From Stachybotrys elegans (taxonomy: Eukaryota > Ascomycota > Sordariomycetes > Hypocreales > Stachybotryaceae), in contig JAGPNK010000011.1 in the NCBI GenBank assembly GCA_020746835.1, positions 1,116,001 through 1,180,000 on the forward strand: a stretch of DNA of 64,000 nucleotides, written 5' to 3'. Under the pieces are notes generated by a model. The model was not told the origin of the DNA. It did not search any database and worked only from the letters and a program-made list of their open reading frames with translations. Of this stretch, positions 44,379 through 55,908 are shown in pieces; positions within the stretch are counted from its first letter, which is position 1; every line of letters starts with the position of its first letter. The translations under genes were made by a program, and so were the position numbers.

Positions 44379-44457
44379 TATCTATTTGATGCCATCTTTA
44401 TCGTCAGAGGATTCTGTATCCTATTGGGGCACACGATGAGGAAATCTCAAAATAATC
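44379..44457 (+). repeat. Dispersed repeat B, copy 2
   Basis: Matches 31701-31800 in order and orientation (TATCTATT, TCAGAGG, CTGTATCC-ATTGGG, AGGAAATC). It lies ~130 bases downstream of repeat A copy 2, so A and B may be parts of one larger relic. Confidence 0.5.
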
Positions 44458-45993
44458 TTGGGAGAATGCCTTGCCAGAATGCCTCATATGCGAATCTGGC
44501 TTGACTGCCATTTTCGATGATACCTAATATTATCAATGTTAGACTGCCCAATTATGCCTAAGAACCCTCGGGTCACTCTGAGAATAATTTTAGCAACATT
44601 TCGCCCAACTGGAGGCGCTATGTAACATGTCTTTCTCAGTCTTGTGCGCCTCAACGTCTTCCATCCTCGACTCACACTCCAACATGTCTTCATTGCAGCA
44701 ATCATCCAACGACGCTAGCGGCGTTAAGCACGCTGGCATGAACCGTAACACCAGTGAACTCTGCACAAGATGTTCTTCGTCCTTCGAAGAAGCCCAAGAA
44801 TACTACGATATGATACAGTGTTCAGATAGCTCCTTGGCTATCCATATCAACCACTGCACTCTACGACTGAGAGAATACGACGAGCGTTTAATTCACTCAG
44901 AGTACCGGCTAACGAAGTCCACTCGCCCAGCATACATCTCAGAGAAAGGACAGTCCTCTTACAGGAATGGAGAAACAATCGCCTAGTTTTCGTCGCCCCC
45001 TCTACGGCAGGGGCGAGCTCTTTGTCGGTGACCATCACATTGGAATTCATTCATTCAGCCAAGAGAAAAAAACGGCTTGACTGACAGACAACGGTGTCTA
45101 CTACTTAAGACACGCCCAGGAGACGAAAAAACACGCCGCTCATCGAGACTTATCGACCTTCCAGAGACGTCTCCAGACGTGATGCTATATTGATCCTTGG
45201 CATGACAGAGGCTGGAATTGAGATGGAAAAGCGGCTTCGCCACAGACAGCCACTGGGAGTGTGGCTGGCAGGGCTGATGGGTAAGCATTTTATACATGTT
45301 GGTTCTCGATCGAGCTTACCGAAAAGGGAGGAGGAGGATCAGAAGGATTAGTTTCAGCGCTGCAGGCGGCCAACCAGAGGCGGCCACACCCACCAGCAGG
45401 ACTCCATTTCTGTAGGGCAGATTACCACTTGGACTCTTCTGGGAAAGCGCCGTAATTTCCCTGCCTCTGCCCATGTCCCTCCGTAACCTCATCCCACGGC
45501 TCTCCTCCAGCCGTCGGGTCGCTTCTCATGGGCTTCAAGGGGGCGACATAGTTGTAAGTAGGCAACAAACTATCGTGAGGCTTGGTGCTCTGGCGAGAGG
45601 ATAGCCTGCACGCCAGCGCACCGCACGATTCATGGAGCTTGGCAGGCAATGGCCAATAAGGTGGGCTGTGTAGCCGCTGATGCTACTAACCGCGCGGATC
45701 AGGGATGCCCCTTGTTCGATAACCCAAATGGGTCAAAGTTGAGCTTGATCAGGCTCATCAGCGTCTTGATCTCACTTCTCGCTCTCCCGCCCCCAAGAGG
45801 TGCTACCTGCCATTAGCTCCTTTTCCTCCCCTCCTCGGTGGCAGGCTGATCAGAGCAATCTTTTTACATTTTATCCGCGCAGCGTCGTTCCATCTCCTCG
45901 CGGCGATTGCAACACCGAAAGGACTCGCTGGGAAGTCCGCGGACGATCGCTTCTCCCGGACACGCAGTCGGCAGCCCTACCGTGCTAGCCAAG

Positions 45994-47919
45994 ATGGACG
46001 TGTTTTGGGCTCGCGTGGTGCTGGTCCTACTGGCTGCCCCGAGCGCGGTTTTTTCCCAGAGAGACGTGCCTAACGTCGATGATTTCATGCGCCGTGGAAG
46101 CTCAAGGAGTACGTCTTCCCTCCATTCCCCGTGGGGGAATTTGCAATGAGCCTGGAGAACGTTTGTTGACCTAATCTGCCTCGCAGTCAGCGTAATTGGG
46201 GACTACATTTATTTTGAGGGCGGCGAGGTATCGCAGGGAACCGCCAACTACCGCATGAATGATCCAGGTACCTTCGAATCTTCTTGGCTTCTCATCTCTC
46301 GGTCTGACTCTTGTACGCACAGTAAATTCCACACTCTCCATCGACCTGAGCCGCTCGTGGCGACCATCCGATGTCGAGATACAAGAGATCCCCAAGCCGA
46401 GGGAGATGATTCGCATGACGAAGCAATCCATCATCACTAACACGTCATCTGGGTCCTTCTACTCGTGGGGAGGCCACTCAAGCTGGTTTGCCGACATTGA
46501 GGCCCCCGTGCTGTGGCGATTTGATACCGACGGCGAAGGCGGCGGCAGCTGGAGCCTCGAATCCGCCGGCTCCAGGTCCTCAAGCTTCGTGGACATTGAA
46601 CGTACGCACAGTGCCGCCTACGCGAGCACGCCCGACGCGGGTTTCGTATTCGGAGGACAATCGACCACGTTGACGTCTCTGGAGCCCCGCGGCTACGTTG
46701 CCGGATACTCGTACTGGAACCTCACGACGGGGGAGTGGAATGTGGATTCAAGCGGCCCTTATACCGATGATGGCACCCTGTATGGTGGTACGGCCACGTA
46801 TGTGCCGACGTTTGGCCCCAACGGGATCATTGTGGTGCTCGGAGGTGTCAACAACTTTGAGGCGGAGGCGTCTGACACCGAGTATGTCGATTTCCGCACG
46901 GTGCATTTCATCGACCCTGTGACCAGGAGGTGGTATTCTCAACCTACAACTGGCGGAGCACCCTCGGCTCGACATTATCACTGCGCTGCCGGTGCCGAAA
47001 GCACAAACGGTACTTTTGAGATGTAAGCAGCTTCTTGGCCCTGCTTGAGATGTGTAACCACTGACATTCGGCCACAGCTTTATTTATGGCGGCGCAAACC
47101 GCCTTCTCGACACCGACTACCGGGACATTTATGTGCTGAGCCTCCCGGGCTTCGTGTGGTCGCAACCGGCAAACATCAACTCGGTGCCACGATCGGAGCA
47201 CACCTGCGCGGTGGTAGGAAACCGACAGCTTCTCAGCTGGGGCGGTCTCGACTTCAACGATGACGATGGGTGGCGGTCGCATGACCCCTTTCCGCAGGGC
47301 CTCGGAATTTTCGACATGTCGGCCTTGGAGTGGAGTAATGAGTACGACGCCGAGGCAAGGCCGTACGAAGCGCACCAAAGGATAAGGTCGTGGTACGATG
47401 ACGGGTAAGATAAAAGGGACTTGCTTGTGCCATGTCTGCGGTTACTGATCGTTTTGCAGGGGAATGGATAACGTGCAATGGTCATCATCGGACGTCGAGC
47501 AGCTATTCGCCGTGCGCCAGGAAGATAACGGCAACCAGGATAACCAAGACAACCCGGACGACAGGCAAGATGGCGGAGACAACCAGGGCAACCCCCCTCC
47601 CGACAACAGTGGAGGTAGCGGCGAATCATCATCAGTCCCCGTCGGAGCCATTGCCGGAGGAGCCGTCGGCGGCGTCGTGGTCCTGGCCCTGCTTGCCTTT
47701 GGTGTCTGGTTCTTCCTGCGACGACGGCGGCGCGCCCAGCAGCAGCAGCAGCAGCAGGGCCCGCAGGGCTACAAACCGCCGCCATACTACTCGGGACACC
47801 CGGAGGCAGAGGCCGGCAAGCCTTCGGAGCTGCCCGCGGCACATGCAATAAGCGAGCTGCCCGCCAACACGTACCCCGTCGAGCTGGGGGACGGCAGTGA
47901 TGGCAGGCGTTGGGCATGA
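45994..47919 (+). CDS. Kelch-repeat single-pass membrane protein
   Basis: Exons 45994-46108, 46187-46267, 46323-47022, 47078-47404 and 47460-47919 give 560 residues, all joins in frame. Signal peptide MDVFWARVVLVLLAAPSAVF, then an extracellular kelch beta-propeller (~35-400): DYIYFEGGEV, FYSWGGHSSW, GFVFGGQS, IIVVLGGVNNF, IFIYGGANR and LLSWGGLD mark at least six blades. After an Asn/Asp/Gly-rich linker comes one membrane span (VGAIAGGAVGGVVVLALLAF, residues ~467-493), a stop-transfer run of five Arg, a run of seven Gln and a ~70-residue cytosolic tail. Fungal members of this layout are plasma-membrane or wall-sensor-like proteins without assigned ligands. There is no galactose-oxidase copper site. 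Confidence 0.86.
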
Positions 47920-48624
47920 TGTCGAATATAGGATTTTTACTTGGATATATTCGTATACGTACGGCGTTGCTTGGATACTTATGCTGGGGATGGAGTTTGG
48001 GGGACAGAAATCTCGTAGCGTCGGTGTTGTTTGCCCTTGTTGAATCAGTTAATAGCTATACCCAATGGAAAAGATGATAGATTCGGAAGACGACCAAGCC
48101 TTCCCATGTCAAAAGAGAAGAGTCGATGCCGCGTGGAAACGTGAGAATGCCGAAGAAGCCGTCGCCAGTCCGCGTCAACACTCCCTTCACGCCCAACATC
48201 CGAACCTCCCGTCCATTAAACGATCCACGAGTCCTCCTCCGTCATTCTACCCACAAGAGGACCAAACAAGAAAAACCGGCAGCCCCCACGCTCCCATACA
48301 CATCGTCCCCGACATCTCTTGCCGAGCGATCGCCATCCGTCGCGCAACGTGGAGCAAAGAGGAGCCCAGCGTGGCCATAGCCTCTCTAGCTTCCCCCTTC
48401 TCTGACGCACCACGACTCCGCCCCCAAAGTGCCGAGCCGACCAGCCGATCTCCCTCGTGCGCGTCGCTCGGCAGGAAAGGGGGGGGGGGGCTCCTCCATG
48501 TTTTACCCCAACTTGCCGAAATCCGGGGAAGCGAGGCGGCGCCGCAATCAGGTGCTTACCTATATCAATCCACGATTCCTCCTCGAGCAGCTTGCTTCCT
48601 CATACCATCCCGCCTGCTCGCACC
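47920..48624. other. Intergenic, CYP53 promoter
   Basis: 0.7 kb upstream of the P450, C-rich with a run of ten or more G near 48480. Open frames here (for example 48065-48634) are pyrimidine-driven and not gene-like. Confidence 0.5.
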
Positions 48625-50209
48625 ATGGCCCTGATCAGCTTCCTCGTCTCGCCGTGGGCCGTCCTCGCCGCCCTCGGGCTCCTGGGCTCATCCTACGTCT
48701 ACGCCCACCTCGTCACGCACCGGCACCTGCGCGGCCTCCCCGCGCCCTTCCCCGCCCAGTTCACCAGCCTGTGGCTCTTCTCCGTCTGCCGCCGCGGCCA
48801 GCGCTTCGCCATTGTCCACGACGTCCACGTCCGCCTCGGCAAGGTCGTCCGCCTGCAGCCCAACCACGTCAGCATCGCCGACGACTCGGCCATCCAGGAA
48901 ATCTACGGCCACGGCAATGGCTTCCTCAAGGCGTAAGAACCCAACAACCCCCCCTCGACTCCTGGCCGGTTGAGCTGATGCTGTGAGTAGTGACTTCTAC
49001 GACGCCTTCGTCTCCATCCGCCGCGGCCTCTTCAACACTCGCGACCGCGCCGAGCACACGCGCAAGCGCAAGCTCGTCTCGCACACCTTTGCCGCCCGCT
49101 CCATCACCCAGTTCGAGCCCTTCATCCACCACAACCTCGAGCTCTTTGTCCAGCGCCTCGACGAGCTGATCCGCGAGAGCGCCACCGGCACCGCCGCCCG
49201 CCTCGACTGCCTCCCCTGGTTCAACTTCCTCGCCTTCGACATCATCGGCGACCTCGCTTTCGGCGCCCCCTTTGGCATGCTGCGCAACGCCGCCGACATC
49301 GCCGAGGTCCGCGCCTCCCCCGACAGCCCTCCCATCTACGCCTCCGCCATCGAGATCCTCAACCGCCGCGGCGACGTCAGCGCCACCCTCGGCATCATGC
49401 CCTGGCTCAAGCCCTACGCCCGCTACCTCCCGGACCCCTTCTTCTCCCGCGGCCTCCACGCCGTCCAGAATCTCGCCGGCATCGCCATCGCCCGCGTCAA
49501 GAGCCGGCTGGAGAACCCCCCGCCCGAGGAGCGCAAGGACCTCCTCGCCCGCCTCATGGAGGGCAGGGACGAAAAGGGCGACCCCCTCGGCCAGGAGGAG
49601 TTGACGGCCGAGGCCCTGACGCAGCTCATCGCCGGCAGCGACACCACCTCCAACTCCTCCTGCGCCCTGCTCTACCACGCCGTCCGCACCCCAGGGGTCA
49701 TGGCCAAGCTCCAGGCCGAGCTCGACGCCGCCATCCCCGCCGACGTCGCCATCCCCAGCTACGCCCACGTCCGCGACCTCCCCTACCTCGCCAACGTCAT
49801 CAACGAGGCCCTCCGCCACCACAGCACCTCGGGCATCGGCCTCCCGCGCCAGATCCCCGCTGACTCCCCAGGCATCACCATCCTCGGCCGCTACTACCCG
49901 CCGGGCACGGTGCTGAGCGTGCCGACGTACACGATCCACCACGACAAGGACATTTGGGGTCCCGACGCCGACGAGTTCCGCCCGGAACGCTGGGAGAACG
50001 CTACCCCTAGGCAGAAGAATGCGTTCCTGCCCTTCAGCTATGGTCCTCGTGCCTGTGTGGGGAGAAACGTGGCCGAAATGGAGATGAAGCTCATTGCAGC
50101 TACGTGGGCAAGGCGGTACTCGGTGGAATTACTACAACAGGTCATGGAGACGAGGGAGGGCTTCCTACGCAAGCCCCTGGGCCTGGAAATCAGTCTTTCG
50201 ATGAGGTGA
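48625..50209 (+). CDS. bphA: Benzoate 4-monooxygenase cytochrome P450 (CYP53)
   Basis: Exons 48625-48932 and 48991-50209 give 508 residues. CYP53 hydroxylates benzoate at the para position, the entry to the 4-hydroxybenzoate/protocatechuate branch of aromatic catabolism and a detoxification step for plant benzoates. The N-terminal ER anchor (MALISFLVSPWAVLAALGLL) is followed by a Thr-His-Arg-His stop. Diagnostic CYP53 text is RIQPNHVS-like (VRLQPNHVSIADD), YGHGNGFLK, then FVSIRRGLFNTRDRAEHTRK. The I-helix is LTQLIAGSDTTSNSSCALLY, the K-helix ExxR is in NEALR, and the heme loop is FSYGPRACVGRN with the Cys ligand. It needs a NADPH-P450 reductase. Codons are strongly GC-rich at the third position, typical of a well-expressed gene. 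The intron acceptor GTGAGTAG restores KADFYDAF. Confidence 0.93.
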
Positions 50210-50612
50210 TGTATATTAAGACATTGTAAATAAAAAAAGGATGAAATGTAAAACAACGCAAATGCCAATCCATCATATCCAAGAGCAATCTTGTTTAGTT
50301 AGTTTCTCTGTAGTGGTCATAACATCGTCATATCAAACAACGCCTTCTAGGCTCCCATAGGACCAAGAAATCCCCAGAAACAGCAATCCAATATCCTCGC
50401 CTATAACGACTCGTCCCTTTCTGTTCTTCGACAATGCCTTCCACTCGGCTCCACTTCTTCATCTTACACAACAATCCGACATTCGAGCGTATTCGAGTAC
50501 CGTCACTTAGGTCAGGGTGCTCAACATGGCTCTCATGAGCGCCGGAGGAGGTCCTGCGCGACACCAGTCAGCCACTGTAAAAGCAAAGCCGACGCAAAAA
50601 GAATGCGCACCT
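50210..50612. other. Convergent spacer
   Basis: 400 bases between the 3' ends of CYP53 and the DUF8035 gene. Nothing is recognised. Confidence 0.45.
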
Positions 50613-52222
50613 TTAACGGTATTTTGGTACGCTGATGGACATCCTACCTTTCTTGTCCTTCTCAATTCGCGGAGGCTTGGGGTGCGATACCACCTTCTCC
50701 ACCGACTCCTGGTACACCACGAGCTCGCCGTTGGGCAGCCTCTCGGTGCGCACAATCTCGCGCTCGCTGGTTCCATGCTTGGGCCTGTGAGCCAGCTCTC
50801 GCTCGAGGGCGCGGATCTCGGCACGAATCTCTCGGCCTGTGCGAGAGCGAGAGCGGGGGCGGTGGACAAGGGCAACAGGCCCGACGCTTTCGGAATCCCA
50901 GCTGCTGGTCGAGGTGGTGTAAGTTCGTGCCGGAGACACGTCCCGGATGACGGTCTTGGTGACCACCTCTTCAACGGGAGGTGGAGGAGGAGCTGCCTCG
51001 ATAATGACGGGGGCGGGGGCCGGAGGAGGAGGAGGAACGACGACCTCAACCGGTGGCGGAGGCGGGGCAGCGGGAGCAGTGATGACGGTGGGTGCCTTGG
51101 TTGGGGGTGGCATGATGGCTCCTGCCGGGACAAAGATCTCCCTGCGATCCTCGAGGTCTCCAGCCGAAGAGCGGGCAGCCAAAATCTCCATTTCGCCTAT
51201 ACCATGTAAGTGATTGTGGGATATATCAGCATCAAGTGTACTTACTCTTCTTGTACTCCTCGCTCAATCGGAGAAGCTCATCAATGTTCTCCTGTCCAAG
51301 TGCCTTTTGAATAATGATGATATTGCCCTATCTAAAGTTAGCAGTGGCGATGGAAGTAATACACAACTTGACCTACCTCCTCGATGAAGGGATAGCCGAT
51401 GTCGATGATGGCTCGCTTCGAAACCAGACGAGCAGGGATTCTAGTCTTGCCCTTCTTGGGGTACTCGCTGCGGATAGTGGTTCCTCCGCTGCTGCTGGAT
51501 GACCGGCTCGTCGTGGTGGATGAGCGCGAGCTGCTGCGGTGGGTGTGGGTACGGGTGGTGGCGGAGCCATGGCTGTCTCGCCTCTTGCGAGTGCGGACAT
51601 ATTCCCTCTCGTGAACGCGAGGGGGCATAGGCCGGTACTCGTCATCGCCGTAGTGGTCTGGATCGGCTACATCGATCTCGTCGTAGAAGCCGCGGTCGCC
51701 GTGTCTCCTGGGAGGGGGTAGGCCACGGCTCTTGGGCAGCGGTGCAGGTGGGTAGGGGGCGCGGTAATCATCGCGATAGATGTCCTCACGGCGGGCAGGG
51801 GGAGGGTACTCCTCTCGCTCGTTGAAGATGCGAAGGGGCCGACGGTCGTAGGTGTCGAGAGATGACTGGCGACGGAGGAAGGTAGGACGGCGGGTGGAGG
51901 GGTCACGGTAGTACTCGCGATCACGGTCCTTCTCCATGACTACACGACGATCGTAGTCGTCGCGGGGGTCGCGGGGATCGCGGGGAGGCAGCCTGGCAGA
52001 GCGAGGCTCGTCCTCGTAGTATCTTCGGTCACGGACATAGTCGTCGTCGTCGAACGGACGGGCAGGTCTGCGTTCATGGCGCTCGTCGGAGTGGTCTCTG
52101 CCTCCTCGGCCGCCTCGCATGTAATACCTGTCGTCGTCGTAGCGGTCGCGATCGCGATCGTAGTCGCGGTCTCGGTCGTAAGCGAAACGCTCACGATCGA
52201 AGCGGTCTCCTCGGGTGGACAT
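50613..52222 (-). CDS. Arg/Asp-rich DUF8035-type protein
   Basis: Exons 52222-51377, 51327-51246 and 51196-50613 give 503 residues. The first ~230 residues are extremely rich in Arg, Asp and Tyr (DRDRDYDRDRDRYDDDRYY), a low-complexity RD/RY region of the kind found in RNA-binding or condensate-forming proteins. The only folded-looking block is around the first two introns: YPKKGKTRIPARLVSKRAI, IDIGYPFIEEGNIIIIQKAL and DELLRLSEEYKK, matching what I recall as fungal DUF8035. The C-terminal half alternates Pro-rich tracts (PPPPPVEVVVPPPPPAPAP) with a short helical block (RTGREIRAEIRALERELAHR). There is no signal peptide. No function is known to me; nuclear or cytosolic location is likely. Confidence 0.82.
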
Positions 52223-54803
52223 GATGGTATGAGGTCAAACGTATGATTTGGTTGTAAGAGAGATGGGTGATGAAGAGAAGCAGCTCGCTTCTTAAACGTC
52301 AGACAGCCACAGAAATCCTGGCTGCAAATGTTTCAGAGAAGAGGTAATAATAGGCAATCCAGATTCCAGGGACGGGGATCAGCCAGGGATCGAGTTGGAA
52401 AGGGGATGAGCTGGCGTGGGAAAAGAGAGGAATGCCGTATGTGAGTGAGTCCAAGTGTCCAGGAAACGAGGAATCCAGAGTCCAGAGTCCAGACGGAGGA
52501 AGGGAAATAGAGAGGAAGGAGGGGTGGGGGGAGAAGGGCGATGACGTTTGAATTTCCAAAGCCCCGCACAAAACCGCTGGACTGACCGAGACCTGGAGTG
52601 GATCTCAAGGTCGGCAGAGGATGGTGATAGTAGGGGTAGTAAGATGGTAGGTAGGGACAGGGTGACTATGCCAGATGGATGATGGATGGGTGTCCTGGAT
52701 AAACGGAAGAAAGTCTGTGTCCTCCGGCGGTGTCTTTGCTTGAGTGGGCGTGCGAAAGTGAGGCGGATGTCCTGCTGGGATCCGGGATTGGTTCGTATGC
52801 CAGTACCGTACCTGTATGGATGGTTCCAAGTTTCTAGTGGAGGGAGCAGCTGAACGGGCCAGGCCAGCGCGTGATGCAAAGCTGCAGCAAGGGCGCCAGT
52901 CAGTTTCTTTTGCTGGTGCTGGCACCAGACGGGCAAGACACTGCACAAAAGGCAGATGGACAGCGGAGAGAAACCCTAGGGGAGAGGGGGCGAGGTCACC
53001 ACACCAGGCGATGAAGTGACACGAGGTCAGGCTTTTTTGAATCTTCAAGCTCAGCTTGGGGAGAGAAGAAGGACAAGAAGAAGAGAGTGTCTTGGGGCGC
53101 GCGGGCTTCCACCTTTTAATAATTACGAACAGACCAAGTCCCATCTCGGCGACGCGTTCGAGCCCAACCTCCTCCATCGCACGTTTCATTAAATACAAAC
53201 GCGTCCATTTCCTTCCAGGCAAGATTCCATGATCCGTGCGTGTTGAGGAGATCAGGTTCCAGGTGAGGGGGATCAAGATGGTGGTGGGGTCGCTGGCAGA
53301 AGCAGAAGCAGGCGAGAGAGAGAAGAGAAAAAAAAATGGGCTCTCGGGATGGATGGGACACGCGGCAGGGATGCAGGGATGCAGGGATGCCGCCGACGTC
53401 AACTGAGCATCAGCACGAGCCCGCCTGGCCCAGGTCCAGGTCCCTGCTGTGAGACATGAGAGTCAGCACAGCAAGCACAAGCAAGAGTCTAACCTCGACG
53501 CTGTGGCTTGGCCGCCGCAGCAGCAATGCCGCAATGGAAATGACAAGCCCTTCTACACTTGTGCACTTCTCACCGCAATCCCCCTCCCTCTATCCATCTC
53601 CCTCGCACGAGCTAACTAGATGCTAGGCTGACAGGGAAGCCCTCGCCATTTTCCAACTCCCATGATCCCAGACAACCTCTCGATCCCCGCGCCACTTGGG
53701 CAGCCAACGCGATTCCACAGCCTTCGTCGGGCTCCTGGGATCGCTGGCCCTATCTGTTCCGAGTTCGATTGCGATGCCGGTTTTCGCATGTGTTGTGCCT
53801 ATCAATGGGACCTGGGGACAGAGGAAGCGGCTGGTCCCGATCTTGTGAGAGGGCGGCGCGCTCAGATCCATCCAATTTGGAAATGCCACATTTTTATTCT
53901 ATTTACTTCACTTTGACAAGTGGTTGGAAATCGTCCCCTAGGGTCCTCCGGCCCGCTATATCCTAGCCATCCGGCAAATGTCTTTTCTTCCTTTTCCTCT
54001 TCCCTCCAGTCGTTTTGCTGTCTCGGAAACATGGCCTGGCCCGGGTTTTGGTGCGTCGGGATCGGAACACGCATACATCATCTGCATGTGCGATGACGTC
54101 GCGCCCTGACTCTCCTCTTTCTGTCATTGGCGCCCGAGGCTGGACCTTGCAATTAATCGCTGCCCTCCCGCTACGCCATACCGAGCCAAGTCTCACCCTC
54201 TCCTCGAGTCCGGCCTTCTTTCTCACCACCAAACCTGGGCAACCCGCAGAACCCGCTCTTGGGCCTCAAAGGATCATCCATGCTCTCGCAGCCGCACAGG
54301 CTGCCTTTGCGCTGCCCACTCCATTCGCATGCAGCTGCTAGCGAGCCAAACTCCGCCTGGGGTGAGGATTTGTGCCGAGGCCAACGGTTGCTGGCCTCGT
54401 TCAGCCCTGGTTTCACCATCTTGGTGCAATGGTAGCGTCTTGGAGTGTCGTGGCGCCATCTGCCAATGCCACGCCTTCGTCTGCCAGCTATCACCAACCC
54501 CTCAACCCCTCAATATGGGGGCATAGCATCCGCCTTCCAATGTCCATTTGGCCAATTTCCCTACGTTTTAGTGCTGTGCCTAGATTATTTGCAGGCCAAT
54601 CCTTGGAGTGCGTGGCTGGTATGCTTCTAGCTCTCCACGTAGGATGAGGCACGCGCGGACAACTATTGCACCAGATATTGGTTTCATTACATCAATCATC
54701 TATCGAGTATATGCTGCCACGTGTATTTGCAATATCCTATGGACAATGGCTGGCTGTAGTCATACTACCCCTATCCAACGCCAACCTCACTACCCTGTTA
54801 ACC
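52223..54803. other. Long non-coding stretch upstream of the DUF8035 gene
   Basis: 2.6 kb with no supported gene. Open frames are many but pyrimidine-driven, mutually overlapping and without domains (for example minus 53402-52605). Several short direct repeats occur (GATGCAGGGATGCAGGGATG near 53370). A long 5' untranslated leader of the DUF8035 gene is likely. Confidence 0.5.
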
Positions 54804-55908
54804 TTAGCAGCCGGCATAGATGGCGTTGGCAAACAGAGCGTAGGTATCCGCATGGTTGAGGTTCTGCGCAGCGGTCAAGCTACGAACGTAGTTGTACCCG
54901 TATCCGCTGTAGTCGCTCGTGCCCCTGATCTGGGTCAGATGGGTCATCTCGTGAACGTTAGTGCCAGCCTGGTCCTGCGCATGGCATGTGCGAGTCAGAG
55001 CCGGGAGGTTGTTGAAGTACAGGTTGCAGTACGCCGTGATGCTGGCGCTGGGCACCGTGTAGGCCAGGACGTTGCTGCTGCAGGCTCCGTACGGGTCGCT
55101 GCAGTAGTAGCGGGACATGCCCGAGGTACGCGAGCCGCACTCCGAAGCCACGCGAGAGAAGACGGTCGACACGGTGCTGCGGGTGCTGCTGCTCGAGGAC
55201 TTGAAGTACTCCTCTATCTTGGCCGCCGAGCCGGAGGAGGCTGCGGTAGATGCCGCCCGGGCGAGGCTGGCACAGTTGGACAGCGCCGTCGTGGTCACGG
55301 TGCCGCGGGTGCCGGTGCAGTCCTGGACGATGACGCGCTTCTGGTGGAAGGCGATGCGGGCGAAGGACGCCTCCTCGCCGTTGACATCGGCCTCGACCTC
55401 GTTGGACCAGTACGGCACGGACTTAACCAGCTTGGTATCGTCCTCTTCGGCTGCAGAAATGACGCCTGAGCTGGCAATCTTGAAGATGCCGCCCTGGGAC
55501 AGATCATAGACCTCGGCAACGTCAAACGTCACCTCGATAGACTCGGATGCTCCAATGCGTTGGAAAGAATCCTCGGTGAGGCTATCGATGGCGATGCGAA
55601 GCTTGATTCCATCAAAATCCAGCTTCTTGGCTTGAAGGACGTTAACTTTCCACACCGCCAACAGGTCAGGAGAGGGGGGAACAAGAAGACATACCATCAG
55701 AGGTAACCGTAACCCTCTCGACAGCGCTGGTATCAAGAAAGGTACCAGTCTTGAGAAGCTTAAGGCTGTTCTTGCCGACGTTTGTGACAGTAGCCTTGAC
55801 GGCCGAATTGCCAACCATCTCGAGCTTGATGTCGAGAGGCGTGGGGGCGCGCGAAGGCGCAGCCAGGGCCACGGAGACGAGAGCGGCAAGACCAGCAATA
55901 AACTTCAT
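54804..55908 (-). CDS. Deuterolysin, secreted M35 metalloprotease
   Basis: Secreted zinc endopeptidase of the aspzincin clan, active on basic proteins and in nutrient release. Exons 55908-55695 and 55644-54804 give about 351 residues; the intron ends at GGAAAG. Signal peptide MKFIAGLAALVSVALAAP. A propeptide beta-sandwich follows (IKLEMVGNSAVKATVTNVG, LKTGTFLDTSAVERV, LDFDGIKLRIAIDSL) and ends near FHQKR. The mature part has paired Cys (DCTGT, NCASL, ECGSR, YYCSDP, ACSSN, AYCNLYF, TCHAQ), the zinc motif HEMTH (residues ~303-307), then GTSDYSGYGYNYV and the third ligand Asp in NLNHADTYALFANAIY. The C-terminal Cys (AGC) is typical. All catalytic residues are intact. Confidence 0.92.

Larger units (their letters stand above)
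43571..45993. other. Gene-poor, repeat-bearing stretch
   Basis: 2.4 kb without a supported gene. It contains degenerate repeats (44052-44252 and 44379-44457). A plus-strand open frame 44627-44986 (119 codons) has a pair of CxxC-like cysteines (LCTRCSSSFEE) but no recognised domain; it might be a decayed gene. The last ~200 bases are the promoter of the kelch gene. Confidence 0.5.

Noticed and set aside
48926..49942. 338-codon minus-strand open frame
   Set aside because: It lies exactly antisense to the CYP53 gene, is low-complexity (Val/Glu/Gly/Ala) and results from that gene's GC-rich third positions.
52605..53402. Minus-strand open frame of 265 codons
   Set aside because: Low-complexity Ser/Pro/Thr sequence from pyrimidine-rich DNA, more consistent with the leader of the DUF8035 gene.
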